The notes under the pieces were generated by a model. The model had not been told where the DNA came from. It searched no databases and was given only the letters and a program-made list of their open reading frames with translations. Of a stretch of DNA of 64,000 nucleotides, positions 18,228 to 26,683 are shown one piece after another. Origin of the DNA: Acidobacteriota bacterium (GTDB lineage Bacteria > Acidobacteriota > Blastocatellia > UBA7656); the NCBI GenBank assembly GCA_038040445.1, contig JBBPIG010000008.1:45117-109116 (forward strand). Direction: 5' to 3'. The translations under genes were made by a program, and so were the position numbers. The number at the start of each line of letters is the position of its first letter. Positions within the stretch are counted from its first letter, which is position 1.

Positions 18228-18676
18228 GTTCCGCTTCCCTTGTCATTGCCACTCACCAAGCATAGGTCTCGTTGAGACCAGAGCTTAGCTTACTCTTTTC
18301 TCCAAGGTTCTCTGGAATCTGCCAGACCAAACTGACCTCAGCGGCTCACTGTCTTGCACGCGACAGTTGGTAAAGCGGGCAGGGGAACTTATCGAGTAAG
18401 ACTCAGCGGTGCTGTTGACAATGAGAACTAGCCGCGCCTTTGTATGTAGTCTGGGGTCGATCGTAACGCGTCGCGCTTTGTCATTCTCCTAAGATCGTCC
18501 TCGTTATGTCTTCCCCGGATGGCTCACTCGCTGGAAGTCCAAGCGGGCTCTATTGGCCTTCGTCGATTGGAAGTCACGGACCCATAACCGGAGCGTATCG
18601 ATGATTGGAACCTCGACTGGTAGCTGTTTATGCTTCTCGCCTGGTGACGACATACCAGGCTTGATCAACCGCACGT
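18228..18676. other. Gene-free stretch
   Basis: 449 bases between the 57-residue gene and the 3' end of the BON gene. I found no convincing open frame, operator copy or RNA structure here. Confidence 0.5.
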
Positions 18677-19294
18677 TCATGGTTGCCCCTCTCCGTTATT
18701 AGTCACCGCCAAAGCATTCGAATCGACATCGCGGACATTGGCGATAGCCCGAGCGGCCGATTCGGCGTCGGCCTTTTGCGTCGAAGATTGCACAACGCCG
18801 GTCAGTCTTACTTCGCCGTTGTAAACATCGACTTTGATCTGTTGAGTCTTCAGGGTCGGGTTATTCAGGATCGACTGCAACACGGCCGCTTTGATTTCAA
18901 GGTCAGGGACGTATTGCTTTTCTGCATTGGCGGCTTGAGTCTTTGGATCCACCTGGAGATTGTTCACAACGTTGGCGACGCCTTTGGTACTGCGCGCGAT
19001 CTCTTCCGCCACGCGCTTGTCATCTTCGGTCGGCACGTGGCCCGTCAGAGTTACATCGTTGCCACTCTTGCCAGGACTGTTGCTCGAGTCAACGTGGATG
19101 TCGAAAGAAGAGAGTTGCTTATTTAACGCCAAAGCGCTCTTGACCGCGCTGGTCGTGGCCGCGTCTTCCGTGTACTCCTTCGCCGCGTTGAAGTCGGACG
19201 AGATGTCTCGATGGCGATAACCATAGAAATAGTACAACGCACCAGCGATGATGACTATCGTGACAACGGTAGTAATAATTGATCTGCGTCGCAT
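18677..19294 (-). CDS. Membrane-anchored protein with two BON domains
   Basis: 205 residues. An N-terminal anchor (SIITTVVTIVIIAGALYYFYG) is followed by two BON domains (about 45-115 and 125-200). Each has the Gly-Val core: NDVTLTGHVPTEDDKRVAEE with GVANVVNNLQV, and GEVRLTGVVQSSTQKADAES with NVRDVDSNALAV. BON domains bind phospholipid and occur in osmotic-shock proteins such as OsmY. GAGGAGG precedes the ATG. It is the last gene of a three-gene run with YggT and GlsB proteins, 47 bases after the YggT stop. Confidence 0.9.
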   Translation of the reverse strand: MRRRSIITTVVTIVIIAGALYYFYGYRHRDISSDFNAAKEYTEDAATTSAVKSALALNKQLSSFDIHVDSSNSPGKSGNDVTLTGHVPTEDDKRVAEEIARSTKGVANVVNNLQVDPKTQAANAEKQYVPDLEIKAAVLQSILNNPTLKTQQIKVDVYNGEVRLTGVVQSSTQKADAESAARAIANVRDVDSNALAVTNNGEGQP

Positions 19295-19341
19295 GGGTCC
19301 TCCTCTTTGGGATGGGCTGGCGTACGCCCATCCCAGCAGCC

Positions 19342-19875
19342 TTACACTGTTACCTTGCGGTGCGCGACTAGTCGAAACGCACCATTGATTGCGAGATGAA
19401 TCAAGACATAAACAACGAGCGCGAACAGATAAGATATGCGGAACTGATGCACTCCGGCCGACGGAGTTCCCACGATGCGTTCGAAGGGCGCTAGCAGCGG
19501 TCGAGTGACCGCGCCGATGAACTGAACGAATCCGTTGCCGGACCGCGCGCCCATCAGCCCCAGCAGGAACTCCAAGGCGATCAGCCCGTAGATGAGGTAG
19601 AAGAAGTAATCTACTACCTGTGAAATCCGGGCTGCAGTTCTGCCGCGCCCCATCTCACGTTCGGTACTCACCGCTTCGTGCACCGACTTCTGTTTTAGTT
19701 CGTGAGCCACGCCAGCCACCTCGGCAGATTCCTTTGGCTCGACTCGCGCAGACTCTTGCTTGATGCGAGCGTTCACATCGTCATCAATCGAGGCCTTGAC
19801 CTCCTGATGCGAAGCCAGCCGGCGCTCTTCGTCTAACAACACATTGGTTTTATCAACGCCTTCAGTCATGGACAT
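19342..19875 (-). CDS. YggT-family membrane protein with long charged N-terminal tail
   Basis: 177 residues. The first 80 are charged and hydrophilic (EERRLASHQEVKASIDDDV). The C-terminal 90 form a YggT domain: two or more helices (VVDYFFYLIYGLIALEFLLG; YLFALVVYVLIHLAI) around the conserved loop RPLLAPFERIV. YggT proteins are linked with osmotic tolerance and membrane assembly, mechanism unknown. The usual YggT protein lacks this N-terminal extension. AAGGAG at good spacing selects ATG 19875. Confidence 0.85.
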   Translation of the reverse strand: MSMTEGVDKTNVLLDEERRLASHQEVKASIDDDVNARIKQESARVEPKESAEVAGVAHELKQKSVHEAVSTEREMGRGRTAARISQVVDYFFYLIYGLIALEFLLGLMGARSGNGFVQFIGAVTRPLLAPFERIVGTPSAGVHQFRISYLFALVVYVLIHLAINGAFRLVAHRKVTV

Positions 19876-19997
19876 AAGTTCTCCTTCCAAACCCCTGATC
19901 GATCAGGCTTCTCTTAAAGCGACTTCAGGTATTCGACCAGATCGTTCTTTTCTTGCGCCGGCGACTCATCTCCACGGCGCGCCCACAATCGGCTCAC

Positions 19998-20282
19998 TCA
20001 GACATACCGGCGCCTCGTCAGCAATCCCAGGACGGCAACTAACACCGCCGCTCCGATAATCGCCCACACGATCGGGAAGCTCGTGTGACCGATCTTCAAA
20101 ACATAGATTTCAGGTAATCGAAACTGGTTGACGGCCCAGCTTCCAATCAGGGCGCCGATGAAGCCGATAGCGATCGAGGTCAAGCATCCGCCGCGTGAAT
20201 ATCCTGCGAGCCTCTGGCCGATCACGCCCACGAGGCCGCCGACGATCAGTAGAATGATTAGACTTTCCACGCTCAAGTTCAT
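19998..20282 (-). CDS. GlsB/YeaQ/YmgE-family stress membrane protein 1
   Basis: 94 residues with three hydrophobic helices. The Gly-rich first helix (LIILLIVGGLVGVIGQRLAG) and GGCLTSIAIGFIGALIGSW are characteristic. It is longer than the usual 82-85, by an insert before the last helix. In Gram-positives GlsB anchors Asp23 to the membrane; in enterobacteria the family is RpoS-controlled. GGGAG precedes the ATG at 20282. It probably leads the GlsB, YggT, BON run. No operator copy was found directly upstream. Confidence 0.87.
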   Translation of the reverse strand: MNLSVESLIILLIVGGLVGVIGQRLAGYSRGGCLTSIAIGFIGALIGSWAVNQFRLPEIYVLKIGHTSFPIVWAIIGAAVLVAVLGLLTRRRYV

Positions 20283-20637
20283 GTTCTGCTCCCGTTCCTC
20301 GTGCGAAAGGCGCCAACAACATGCCGTCATGATTCATTCTGGGTGGTGCTTTATGCGGGGCGTCTTAACCGGTGTCGAGAAGCGCCACTGGTGAGCGCGG
20401 CGCATCCCGAACAACACGGTTTGATCATGGCGTGACTGCTGTCTTAACAGCGTGCTTTGTGCCACGGCCTACGTGCCTGCCAACGTAGCACCGCCGTCGT
20501 CGTTAGTATCACCCGTCTTATTCTGAGTCTCAATGTTCATACTCCTATCCAACAAGTTTTCTTTCTCAATTCGTTCGGAATTCTCGGGCCGCCCGCTCGG
20601 TCGAATTTCAGCACATCGACCGCTCTTTCCACGCAAC
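20283..20637. other. Gene-free stretch upstream of GlsB 1
   Basis: 355 bases that should contain the promoter of the GlsB-YggT-BON run. No close match to the 18-bp palindrome and no convincing gene; a 23-codon frame near 20550 is too short to call. Confidence 0.45.
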
Positions 20638-20793
20638 TCAAATGGACGGCGGCAGGCTCAAATGATGCGGCGAGGGAGGACCTCGAAGGACTCGGCCCAA
20701 CATCAAGAACGTCGCTTCAAGCATGAGTCCACCGACCGCTACTCCCACTCCCGTCATCATCAGCCCCATCCCTATAGCAGTAATTTCCAGCAT
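20638..20793 (-). CDS. 51-residue membrane microprotein
   Basis: Starts MLEITAIGMGLMMTGVGVAV, one hydrophobic Gly/Met/Val-rich segment that continues to LMLEATFLMLGRVL, then a short Pro/Ser/His tail. GGAG lies eight bases before the ATG at 20793, and an operator copy is 85 bases upstream, the same distance as for the SYLF and Crp/Fnr 1 genes. The open frame on the other strand is probably its shadow. Family unknown; a single-pass membrane peptide is inferred. Confidence 0.6.
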   Translation of the reverse strand: MLEITAIGMGLMMTGVGVAVGGLMLEATFLMLGRVLRGPPSPHHLSLPPSI

Positions 20794-20878
20794 CTCTATG
20801 TCTCCAAAGCTTCATCCGGTCAGCCCGGAGGCGTCCTTCTACTTACGTTGCCATGATATGCTCGGCAGGGATGGCTTT

Positions 20879-20896
20879 CAGTCCAATAGAGGACAA
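20879..20896. promoter_or_regulatory. Palindromic operator, site 5 (51-residue gene)
   Basis: CAGTCCAATAGAGGACAA, weaker in the centre (AGAG for ATTG) but with both outer half-sites kept. 85 bases upstream of the minus-strand microprotein. Confidence 0.6.
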
Positions 20897-21020
20897 GTTC
20901 GAGAATAATTCCTTGGCATAAAATTGGACTACGGCAACAGATTAAGTTACGGACTAGCACAAAAGTGATGACGTTGATCCTAAAAGCGATCGGCGAATTC
21001 ACCCGAACGGAAGGTGAGCG

Positions 21021-21737
21021 TTGAAGGGTAGCGGCAGCCCATCAGTCACCAGTAGGCGCACATTCGCGCTCGCCCTGTTTTGCGCGAGTGTGTTTTTGGG
21101 CGCCGCAGATTTGCTTAAGATGCAGACTGGCCCGATGCCCGCTCTTTATGACCCGGGTGCACCTAAGACGGATTCCGCGAAGCCTGCTCACGCGAAAGCA
21201 GAGAAACCGAAAGCGGAGCCACTGCCCGTAGCGCCGCCGCCAGATACCGCATCAGCGACCGGACCGACAACCACAGTTACGGATACCGATCTAAATTACA
21301 TTGCCGCGAGAAATCTGCTGATACCGGTGGCGGGCGTGACTGCGAGTGGGTTGCATGACACCTTCAATCAAGCGCGCTCCGAAGGGCGGCAGCACGACGC
21401 GATCGACATAATGGCGCCTCAAGGGACGCCCGTGCTGGCTACGACTGACGGCTCAGTGATCAAGCTCTTTCAGAGTGATCGAGGTGGAGTAACCCTCTAC
21501 GAACTCGATCCATCAGGGCGCTATGTTTATTACTATGCACACCTGATGCGCTACGCTGAGGGTGTTGCGGAGGGAAGGCAACTGCGGCGCGGCGATGTGA
21601 TCGCTTATGTCGGCGACACCGGCAATGCCGGCGCGGGAAAGTTTCACCTCCACTTTGCCATTTCGAAGCTTACATCCCCGCACCAGTGGAGCGGCGGTGA
21701 TCCGATCAATCCGTATCCTTTGCTTGTTCGCAAGTGA
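21021..21737 (+). CDS. M23-family (LytM-like) peptidase, exported
   Basis: 238 residues. An N-terminal signal or anchor (FALALFCASVFLGAADLL) and a Pro/Ala/Lys linker precede the peptidase (about 95-238). Zinc ligands are visible: His and Asp in GRQHDAIDIMAP and the final HLHFAI. GVTLYELDPSGRYVYYYAHL is the typical strand pair. Active M23 enzymes cut peptidoglycan cross-links. The start is TTG at 21021 with GGAAGGTGA upstream. It faces the L,D-transpeptidase gene convergently, so two cell-wall enzymes adjoin. Confidence 0.88.
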   Translation: MKGSGSPSVTSRRTFALALFCASVFLGAADLLKMQTGPMPALYDPGAPKTDSAKPAHAKAEKPKAEPLPVAPPPDTASATGPTTTVTDTDLNYIAARNLLIPVAGVTASGLHDTFNQARSEGRQHDAIDIMAPQGTPVLATTDGSVIKLFQSDRGGVTLYELDPSGRYVYYYAHLMRYAEGVAEGRQLRRGDVIAYVGDTGNAGAGKFHLHFAISKLTSPHQWSGGDPINPYPLLVRK

Positions 21738-21762
21738 GAAGAGCTAATCGATTGACAAGGCG

Positions 21763-21793
21763 TCTCGCGACCGCGCGGGTCGGAATCGCGAGA
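21763..21793. terminator. Stem-loop between M23 and L,D-transpeptidase genes
   Basis: TCTCGCGA and TCGCGAGA form a perfect 8-bp stem between two convergent genes. There is no T-run, so termination is only plausible. Confidence 0.35.
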
Positions 21794-21874
21794 GCGTTCA
21801 AGGGCTAAGCACCTCCGATTGGTGGTCGGAGTAAACTGCTATCGGGGCTGATAAGACAGCATGTCTGTAATTCT

Positions 21875-23383
21875 TTACCTTCGCCGGCGAGAGCGTGGCG
21901 CGGCTTTCTTCGACGCAACGCCCGCGTTCAGATCCACAGGCCCAGGATAGCCTTTGCCCAGGAGTGCTGGAATCGCGACGACCACTTCCTTGCCTCCCTT
22001 GATTGTGCGTGTCACCTTGCCGCTCGCGACGTTGTTCGCCTTCGACTCTTCCCTGCTCTTATCACCTTTTCTTGACGAAGAGCTCGTCGAAGGCGCGGCT
22101 GAAGAGTTGCCTTTAGCGCTATCTGATTTGTTGGTGGCGGTCGCGTCTGGTACCGGCTTGCCGCCGGCGTCGCGAGCCATTTGGCCGAGGGCGCGCGTCA
22201 CCTCTGCGCGCTTGCTATCACTCAACTGATCGAGGGTCACGCCATACGATTGCAGCACATTGCGCAGATTCTCTTCCGTATTCGTGCCGCGATCATATAC
22301 ATCTCGGTAGATGTGCAGCTTGCCGTCCTCAACGGTTATGGTCTCGTAGCGCAGCTCAACCGGCACGGCTTTGCTCAACTTCACAGGCTTGGTCTCGGTC
22401 TTGTTCTTTTGATACTCGGCGATCTGTTCATCCGAGATTTCGGTTCCGCCAAGTTGCGCCAGCCGTTTAGCAAAGTCCTGTATCTGCGCACTGGTCAATC
22501 CAACGCAGCCGTGCGACGCGAAGCCGCCGAGTTTAGCCGGAGCTTTGCCTCCGTGTATCAGCGACGGCAAGCCGATCGGAATCTTGATCGGGCCAAGGGG
22601 ATTCAGCTTATCACCGGCCTCGATTCTCTCCCCGACCTTGACCTTGCTTCCGGGCGATTCAACCCAGGGTTCATCCGGAGGCGTCCACGTTGGGTTGAAA
22701 ATGATCGTGTCAGCTTTACGCAGCCCCGTCGGAAGCGGGAATTCAGGATAGCCTATGCCGATTTTATAAGACTTGATTAACTTGCCGCCTTCAAACAGAT
22801 CCATTCGAAAGGCAGGCGCGTTGACGACAACACGCTTATCTTGGGGTACTCCGACGGCATCTCGAGGCGCTGCGGCGGGTGTGACGCTAGCTGTTGTTGG
22901 AGCGGTTACGTCGCCGCTCCAGCGCTCGTTTACAAAGGCGATCAGCTCCTGAGTTTTCTCTTCGCCGATTGCCGCCCTGCTCTTTTCGTAGGCGTCTTCG
23001 CGGGCCGCCGTCGTCCTGCCGGCATATTCATCGTGATTATCACTTTCGCGTAGCTTGGACGTTTCCTGGCGCGCGATACTCCTGAGCTTATTCACCTGTT
23101 CATCCGTGAGCTGCAGTTTCGACTTAAGCTCCGCCGCGAAGTTCTCTTGGGCGAAGAACGCATCAAGCACAGGTAAGGTCACCGGTTGAGTGTTCGGCGG
23201 CGCATTGCCGGTCTTCGCCGGCGTCGGTGCAGATGTTGTTGCCGTAGCACTTGCCGCGTTTGTGTTGGCGGCTGGGGTAGGCCTGTTGCCGGTTGTGTTC
23301 GACGACTCCGTCACGCAGCCTGCGCCGACAAGGAGAATGACAAGAGCAACAAACGCAGACATCAATCGCAGGGTTTCGTTCAT
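21875..23383 (-). CDS. L,D-transpeptidase (YkuD) lipoprotein with basic C-terminal tail
   Basis: 502 residues. The lipoprotein signal (RLMSAFVALVILLVGAGC) places it on the outer face of the inner membrane or in the outer membrane. A Ser/Thr/Ala linker and a helical region (about 85-160) lead to the YkuD domain with LIHGGKAPAKLGGFASHGCV (catalytic His and Cys). The tail is low-complexity (Ser/Lys/Asn) and ends with Lys/Arg repeats (KKAAPRSRRRR). The enzyme forms 3-3 peptidoglycan cross-links or anchors proteins to the wall. ATG 23383 begins the lipoprotein signal, with AAGGA upstream; the longer frame is rejected. Confidence 0.9.
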   Translation of the reverse strand: MNETLRLMSAFVALVILLVGAGCVTESSNTTGNRPTPAANTNAASATATTSAPTPAKTGNAPPNTQPVTLPVLDAFFAQENFAAELKSKLQLTDEQVNKLRSIARQETSKLRESDNHDEYAGRTTAAREDAYEKSRAAIGEEKTQELIAFVNERWSGDVTAPTTASVTPAAAPRDAVGVPQDKRVVVNAPAFRMDLFEGGKLIKSYKIGIGYPEFPLPTGLRKADTIIFNPTWTPPDEPWVESPGSKVKVGERIEAGDKLNPLGPIKIPIGLPSLIHGGKAPAKLGGFASHGCVGLTSAQIQDFAKRLAQLGGTEISDEQIAEYQKNKTETKPVKLSKAVPVELRYETITVEDGKLHIYRDVYDRGTNTEENLRNVLQSYGVTLDQLSDSKRAEVTRALGQMARDAGGKPVPDATATNKSDSAKGNSSAAPSTSSSSRKGDKSREESKANNVASGKVTRTIKGGKEVVVAIPALLGKGYPGPVDLNAGVASKKAAPRSRRRR

Positions 23384-23591
23384 CTCCCCAAGTCCTTTGT
23401 GCCAGTCATCTGACGAACGGTTAATGGCGTGATGTCTCGGGCAAATGAAGTTAGACGCGTCTGAGTTCTTGACGAACCCGGAGCGCACCACGCCGCAAGG
23501 CGCAACTAATTTGTCACAACCCTACTCTTGCGACGCAGAATCAAATCCCTGCTTTCTTTCATCCGCCGCTGTTTAACCGCTGCGTTCCGGC

Positions 23592-23741
23592 TTAGATCAC
23601 CCTCCGTCGGCCGCTGAGCAGGTTGAAGATCAACACTATCACCGCAACCACAAGCAACAGGTGAATCAACCCGCCGCCGACGCCGCCGAGCAGTCCTAGC
23701 AGCCACAGGATTAGCAGAATAACCAAGATTGTCCAAAGCAT
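23592..23741 (-). CDS. lmo0937-family small membrane protein
   Basis: 49 residues: MLWTILVILLILWLLGLLGG, then VGGGLIHLLLVVAVIVLIFN and a basic end LLSGRRRVI. Two helices separated by a Gly turn are the complete family. GGAGG at good spacing precedes the ATG. The peptide is common in bacterial stress loci; function unknown. A degenerate operator lies 101 bases upstream. Confidence 0.9.
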   Translation of the reverse strand: MLWTILVILLILWLLGLLGGVGGGLIHLLLVVAVIVLIFNLLSGRRRVI

Positions 23742-23842
23742 AATGCACCTCCAGGTTGTAGGCACGTCCTCCGTGTCGAGCGCCCAAGGCTCCCCCGACT
23801 CCGGTTTACGCTTCAAATGCTACGCCTGTTCGAGATCAGTTT

Positions 23843-23860
23843 CTGTGCAGTATGGGACAT
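23843..23860. promoter_or_regulatory. Palindromic operator, site 6 (lmo0937-family gene), degenerate
   Basis: CTGTGCAGTATGGGACAT keeps TGT.CA and GGACA but has several changes. 101 bases upstream of the small membrane protein. Confidence 0.5.
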
Positions 23861-24019
23861 TCTCTAAAATAATTGGCAGCTATGATCAGCGGCTGCTCAA
23901 CAGGTCCAGAGAACCCGAGCCAGATAATGTGCGCTCCTGGTCACTCAATCACTCGTCGGGCCAAAGCGGCGGTTAGCTCGCTATCCAGTCTTGAAATCTT
24001 TATCGTAATTGTATACATT

Positions 24020-24081
24020 ATTGGCCCCAAGGATGGTTGACAGTCATTGCGTCATTGGCCCCAAAGGGTGATTGACAGTCA
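24020..24081. repeat. Direct repeat upstream of Crp/Fnr 2
   Basis: Two units (24020-24046 and 24054-24081) both start ATTGGCCCCAA and end TTGACAGTCA, with a start-to-start distance of 34 bases. The inner TTGGCCCCAA is itself a dyad. They lie 35-96 bases before the ATG of Crp/Fnr 2, where other regulon genes carry the 18-bp palindrome. A different control site is likely. The rest of 23742-24115 holds only operator 6. Confidence 0.65.
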
Positions 24082-24115
24082 GTACTTCGTAAACGCCCGA
24101 GGGGAGGGTCGAAGT

Positions 24116-24796
24116 ATGATTCAAGATTATCCCGAGACGGTTCTATTCAAAAAACAGATGCGCGAGTCGTTGCAGCGCGAGGTCAAGAACTCGCGCGCCA
24201 TCAAGATCGCGAAACACGAAAACGTCTACACCTTTGGGGAGCACGACGAGATGGTCTACTTCATCGAGAGCGGGCAGGTAAAGCTGCTTATGCTCTCTTC
24301 TGCGGGCAGAGAGTGTCTGCTTGCTATCCACGCTTCAGGAGATGTCTTCGGCGAGTTGTGCCTGTCGGGGATAGCGGGCCGGCTGGAAACTGCGACCGCA
24401 ATGGAAGACACGCTCTTGAAAAAGGTTCCGTGTGCAAAGTTCCTTGAACGTTTGGCCACCGACTCGCTGCTTGAAGGTTTCGTGAAGTATCTGGCCGTGC
24501 GCGTGGCAGACCAACAGGGGGTCATCGCTAATTTGGTGACGGTTGATAGCGAACAACGCTTAGGGAAGACCTTGTTGCACTTGGCCAGACAATTGGGCAA
24601 GAAAGGCCCTCGCAGCACACGCATCGGGCTGAGGATTTCACACGAAGAACTGTCGCACATGATCGGCACAACGCGGCCCCGCATCAGCGTGTTCATGCAG
24701 AGATTTCGGAACCTGGGGCTGATTGAGCTCAGCGAAGAGCACTATCTAATCGTCGAGGAAGATAAGCTCACCGCTTACCTGGCATCGATTGCCTAG
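24116..24796 (+). CDS. Crp/Fnr-family transcription regulator 2
   Basis: 226 residues, the same length as regulator 1 and about 70% identical. The effector barrel has VYTFGEHDEMVYFIESGQVK and GDVFGELCLSG; the aligned phosphate Arg is in AGRLETATAME, again followed by Leu. The recognition helix TTRPRISVFMQRFRNL is identical to regulator 1, so both should read the same operator. GGAGG eight bases upstream selects ATG 24116 over the longer frame from 24047. No copy of the 18-bp palindrome lies directly upstream, unlike regulator 1. One copy lies 45 bases after its stop. Confidence 0.93.
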   Translation: MIQDYPETVLFKKQMRESLQREVKNSRAIKIAKHENVYTFGEHDEMVYFIESGQVKLLMLSSAGRECLLAIHASGDVFGELCLSGIAGRLETATAMEDTLLKKVPCAKFLERLATDSLLEGFVKYLAVRVADQQGVIANLVTVDSEQRLGKTLLHLARQLGKKGPRSTRIGLRISHEELSHMIGTTRPRISVFMQRFRNLGLIELSEEHYLIVEEDKLTAYLASIA

Positions 24797-24840
24797 CCCA
24801 GCGGCGCCCCCCACCTACCATCGAAACTTTATTCTTGCAC

Positions 24841-24858
24841 TTGTTCAGTATTGAACAG
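24841..24858. promoter_or_regulatory. Palindromic operator, site 7 (response regulator gene)
   Basis: TTGTTCAGTATTGAACAG, a good dyad. The next gene is the single-domain response regulator whose ATG is 203 bases away, farther than at other sites. It may have a long leader, or the site may act on something unseen in the 265-base gap. Confidence 0.6.
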
Positions 24859-25061
24859 CATTGAATCCGCAAGTGGGATATTGTGACCACAGTTTACCAA
24901 TGGGTGTACGGCATCGGCAGCAATGACATCCATTCACGGCGATCCCGTACACCGATTGGTAATTTGTTCGAGGCCCAACTGCTTCCCCGGGTACAAACAG
25001 AGCTTAATTTAAGTTTAGGGGCCTGTTTATAAGACATTTGCATCGGAATTGCGAGGTCGAA

Positions 25062-25466
25062 ATGACAGCATCAGTAGCACGAAAACGGATTCTCTGCGTT
25101 GATGACCATGAGGATACCAGGGACATGATGCGAGCGCTGCTTGGCGAATACGGCTATGAAGCGGTAATCGCCGCTTCCGTGTCCGATGCGTTGGCAAGTG
25201 CCAGGTCCGGCGGACTCGCCTTGTGCATACTCGATCATTGGATAACAGAGGGCAACGGCATTGAGCTATGTCAGCAGATTCGCGCCTTTGACTCACACAC
25301 GCCGATCATGTTCTATTCAGGCGCGGGCTATAAAGCTGATATCAAAAAGGGGCTGGATGCCGGCGCGCAGGCCTACCTCGTCAAGCCGGACTTTGAACGT
25401 TTGAAGCCGACCATTGATCGGCTGATTCATGGAGCCGACCCCACCTCTCATCTCAGTCTTCGGTAG
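25062..25466 (+). CDS. Single-domain (CheY-like) response regulator A
   Basis: 134 residues, receiver domain only: ILCVDDHEDTRDMM with the acidic residues, phospho-acceptor in CILDHWITEGNG, and Lys in AYLVKPDFERLK. No output domain, so it would act by protein contact or phosphotransfer. GAGG five bases upstream selects ATG 25062. Its 3' end overlaps the convergent 48-residue gene by 14 bases. Confidence 0.88.
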   Translation: MTASVARKRILCVDDHEDTRDMMRALLGEYGYEAVIAASVSDALASARSGGLALCILDHWITEGNGIELCQQIRAFDSHTPIMFYSGAGYKADIKKGLDAGAQAYLVKPDFERLKPTIDRLIHGADPTSHLSLR

Positions 25467-25599
25467 GTTTCTGCCAAGCCTCACGCCGAATATGCACGGC
25501 CGCCGTTGCGACCCGGTCATTGGGCAGACGAAACTCGACGACACCATTTCCAGTCCCACCATCCGAAACCACCCGAACTTCTAATGCTGTTTCCTTCAT
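25453..25599 (-). CDS. 48-residue hypothetical microprotein
   Basis: Starts MKETALEVRVVSDGGTGNGV and ends REAWQKPTED. It looks like a small beta-rich domain. GGAG nine bases before ATG 25599 supports it; the longer frame to 25788 would overlap the 62-residue gene. It is probably the second gene after the 62-residue gene. Not recognised. Confidence 0.5.
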   Translation of the reverse strand: MKETALEVRVVSDGGTGNGVVEFRLPNDRVATAAVHIRREAWQKPTED

Positions 25600-25741
25600 T
25601 TTCTCATCTCCGTGTGCCTGTGCGAACCCAGATTTGTATGAACTCTTGAACCAGTCAAGGCCGAGCATATGATGCTCGTTCCCGCTATGGCGTTCGCTCC
25701 AGGAGCCGGTAGATTTTGGGTTAACGATTAGGACACTATCC

Positions 25742-25930
25742 TCAAGTCTCGTCAGAGTTACGAACAATCCGCAGTTCAACCGGCGCATTTATTCGATTCA
25801 GTTCGTCTCTCAGTTCTTGATTCGCCCCGAGCTTATCTTCGTCAAAATCCCACAGAGGCCGCCAGTCAGTGGACGTAAGTGGATTATTGGCTTCTAACCG
25901 CCAAGGCTTCTTACCCGTCTGCTGTTCCAT
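25742..25930 (-). CDS. 62-residue microprotein, paralogue of the 57-residue protein at 18054
   Basis: Starts MEQQTGKKPWRLEANNPL and shares the block QELRDELNRINAP and the ending LRIVRNSD with the 57-residue protein. About 60% of aligned positions match. The operator at 25980-25997 is 49 bases upstream, the same geometry as its paralogue. Function unknown; soluble. Confidence 0.8.
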   Translation of the reverse strand: MEQQTGKKPWRLEANNPLTSTDWRPLWDFDEDKLGANQELRDELNRINAPVELRIVRNSDET

Positions 25931-25979
25931 AGCTCGTAACCTTAAACCGCTCTATGCTACAGATCAGGCGCTGAGGAGT

Positions 25980-25997
25980 CTGTTCAATATTAGACAG
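25980..25997. promoter_or_regulatory. Palindromic operator, site 8 (62-residue gene)
   Basis: CTGTTCAATATTAGACAG, two symmetric-half changes from the perfect dyad. 49 bases upstream of the minus-strand microprotein. Confidence 0.75.
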
Positions 25998-26078
25998 GGC
26001 TAAAAATAATTCGTAGGGAAAACTCGAGATTGGGAAAGTAAGCTTTCCCGAGGTGAATCTCTGCGCGGTGCGTTGGCT

Positions 26079-26456
26079 CTATCCCGGCTCCGACTCTGCC
26101 AATAGTTGTCTCACTTCATCCATCAACGAATCCAGATGCACGGGTTTGCTCATTGCGCGGTACGCCCCGGCTCTGATCGCCTGGTCCATTTCTTCGTTAC
26201 CAAAAGCGGTCAATACCAGTATCGGCACGTTATCAAGTTCTGGTTGCGCCCTCAACTGTTTGACGAACTCAATACTGTTAAGCTCAGGCGTGCTGATATC
26301 AGTTATGATCAAGTCGGGCTGCTCAGCAACAGCCATGTATAGTCCTTCCCGGCCATCACTAGCGACGACTACCACGAATCCTTCGGTGGTTAGGTGCAAG
26401 TGGGTTAGGTCGCGTGTGTCGGGTTTATCGTCAACAACAAGAATCTTCCTCGTCAT
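26079..26456 (-). CDS. Single-domain (CheY-like) response regulator B
   Basis: 125 residues. KILVVDDKPDTRDL, phospho-acceptor Asp in LIITDISTPELNS, Thr in VLTAFG and Lys in AMSKPVHLDSL. It is not a close relative of regulator A at 25062. No output domain and no neighbouring kinase. A weak AAAGG lies 12 bases before the ATG. Confidence 0.88.
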   Translation of the reverse strand: MTRKILVVDDKPDTRDLTHLHLTTEGFVVVVASDGREGLYMAVAEQPDLIITDISTPELNSIEFVKQLRAQPELDNVPILVLTAFGNEEMDQAIRAGAYRAMSKPVHLDSLMDEVRQLLAESEPG

Positions 26457-26683
26457 TTACGCGCTGCCTTTCTGATGGGTTGTCACAAGCGCCAAGACCA
26501 ACAGCATGCTCACGCCGGAGTCAAAGGCAAACTGTGACATTGCGTTGCGGGGACGGGTTTAGGTAAAAATTCCCGCCTCAAAATTGATGGTTCAAATAAG
26601 CTGCCGCACGGAGAAGTAGCCTGTAGCTGTGAATTCACAGCTACAGGCAACAATACCGATAAAGGACGGCCTCTTCTCAGCCT

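Noticed and set aside
20723..20908. 61-codon plus-strand frame rich in Pro, Ile and Ser
   Set aside because: Opposite the 51-residue peptide, which has a ribosome site and an operator; the plus-strand frame has neither and runs across the operator.
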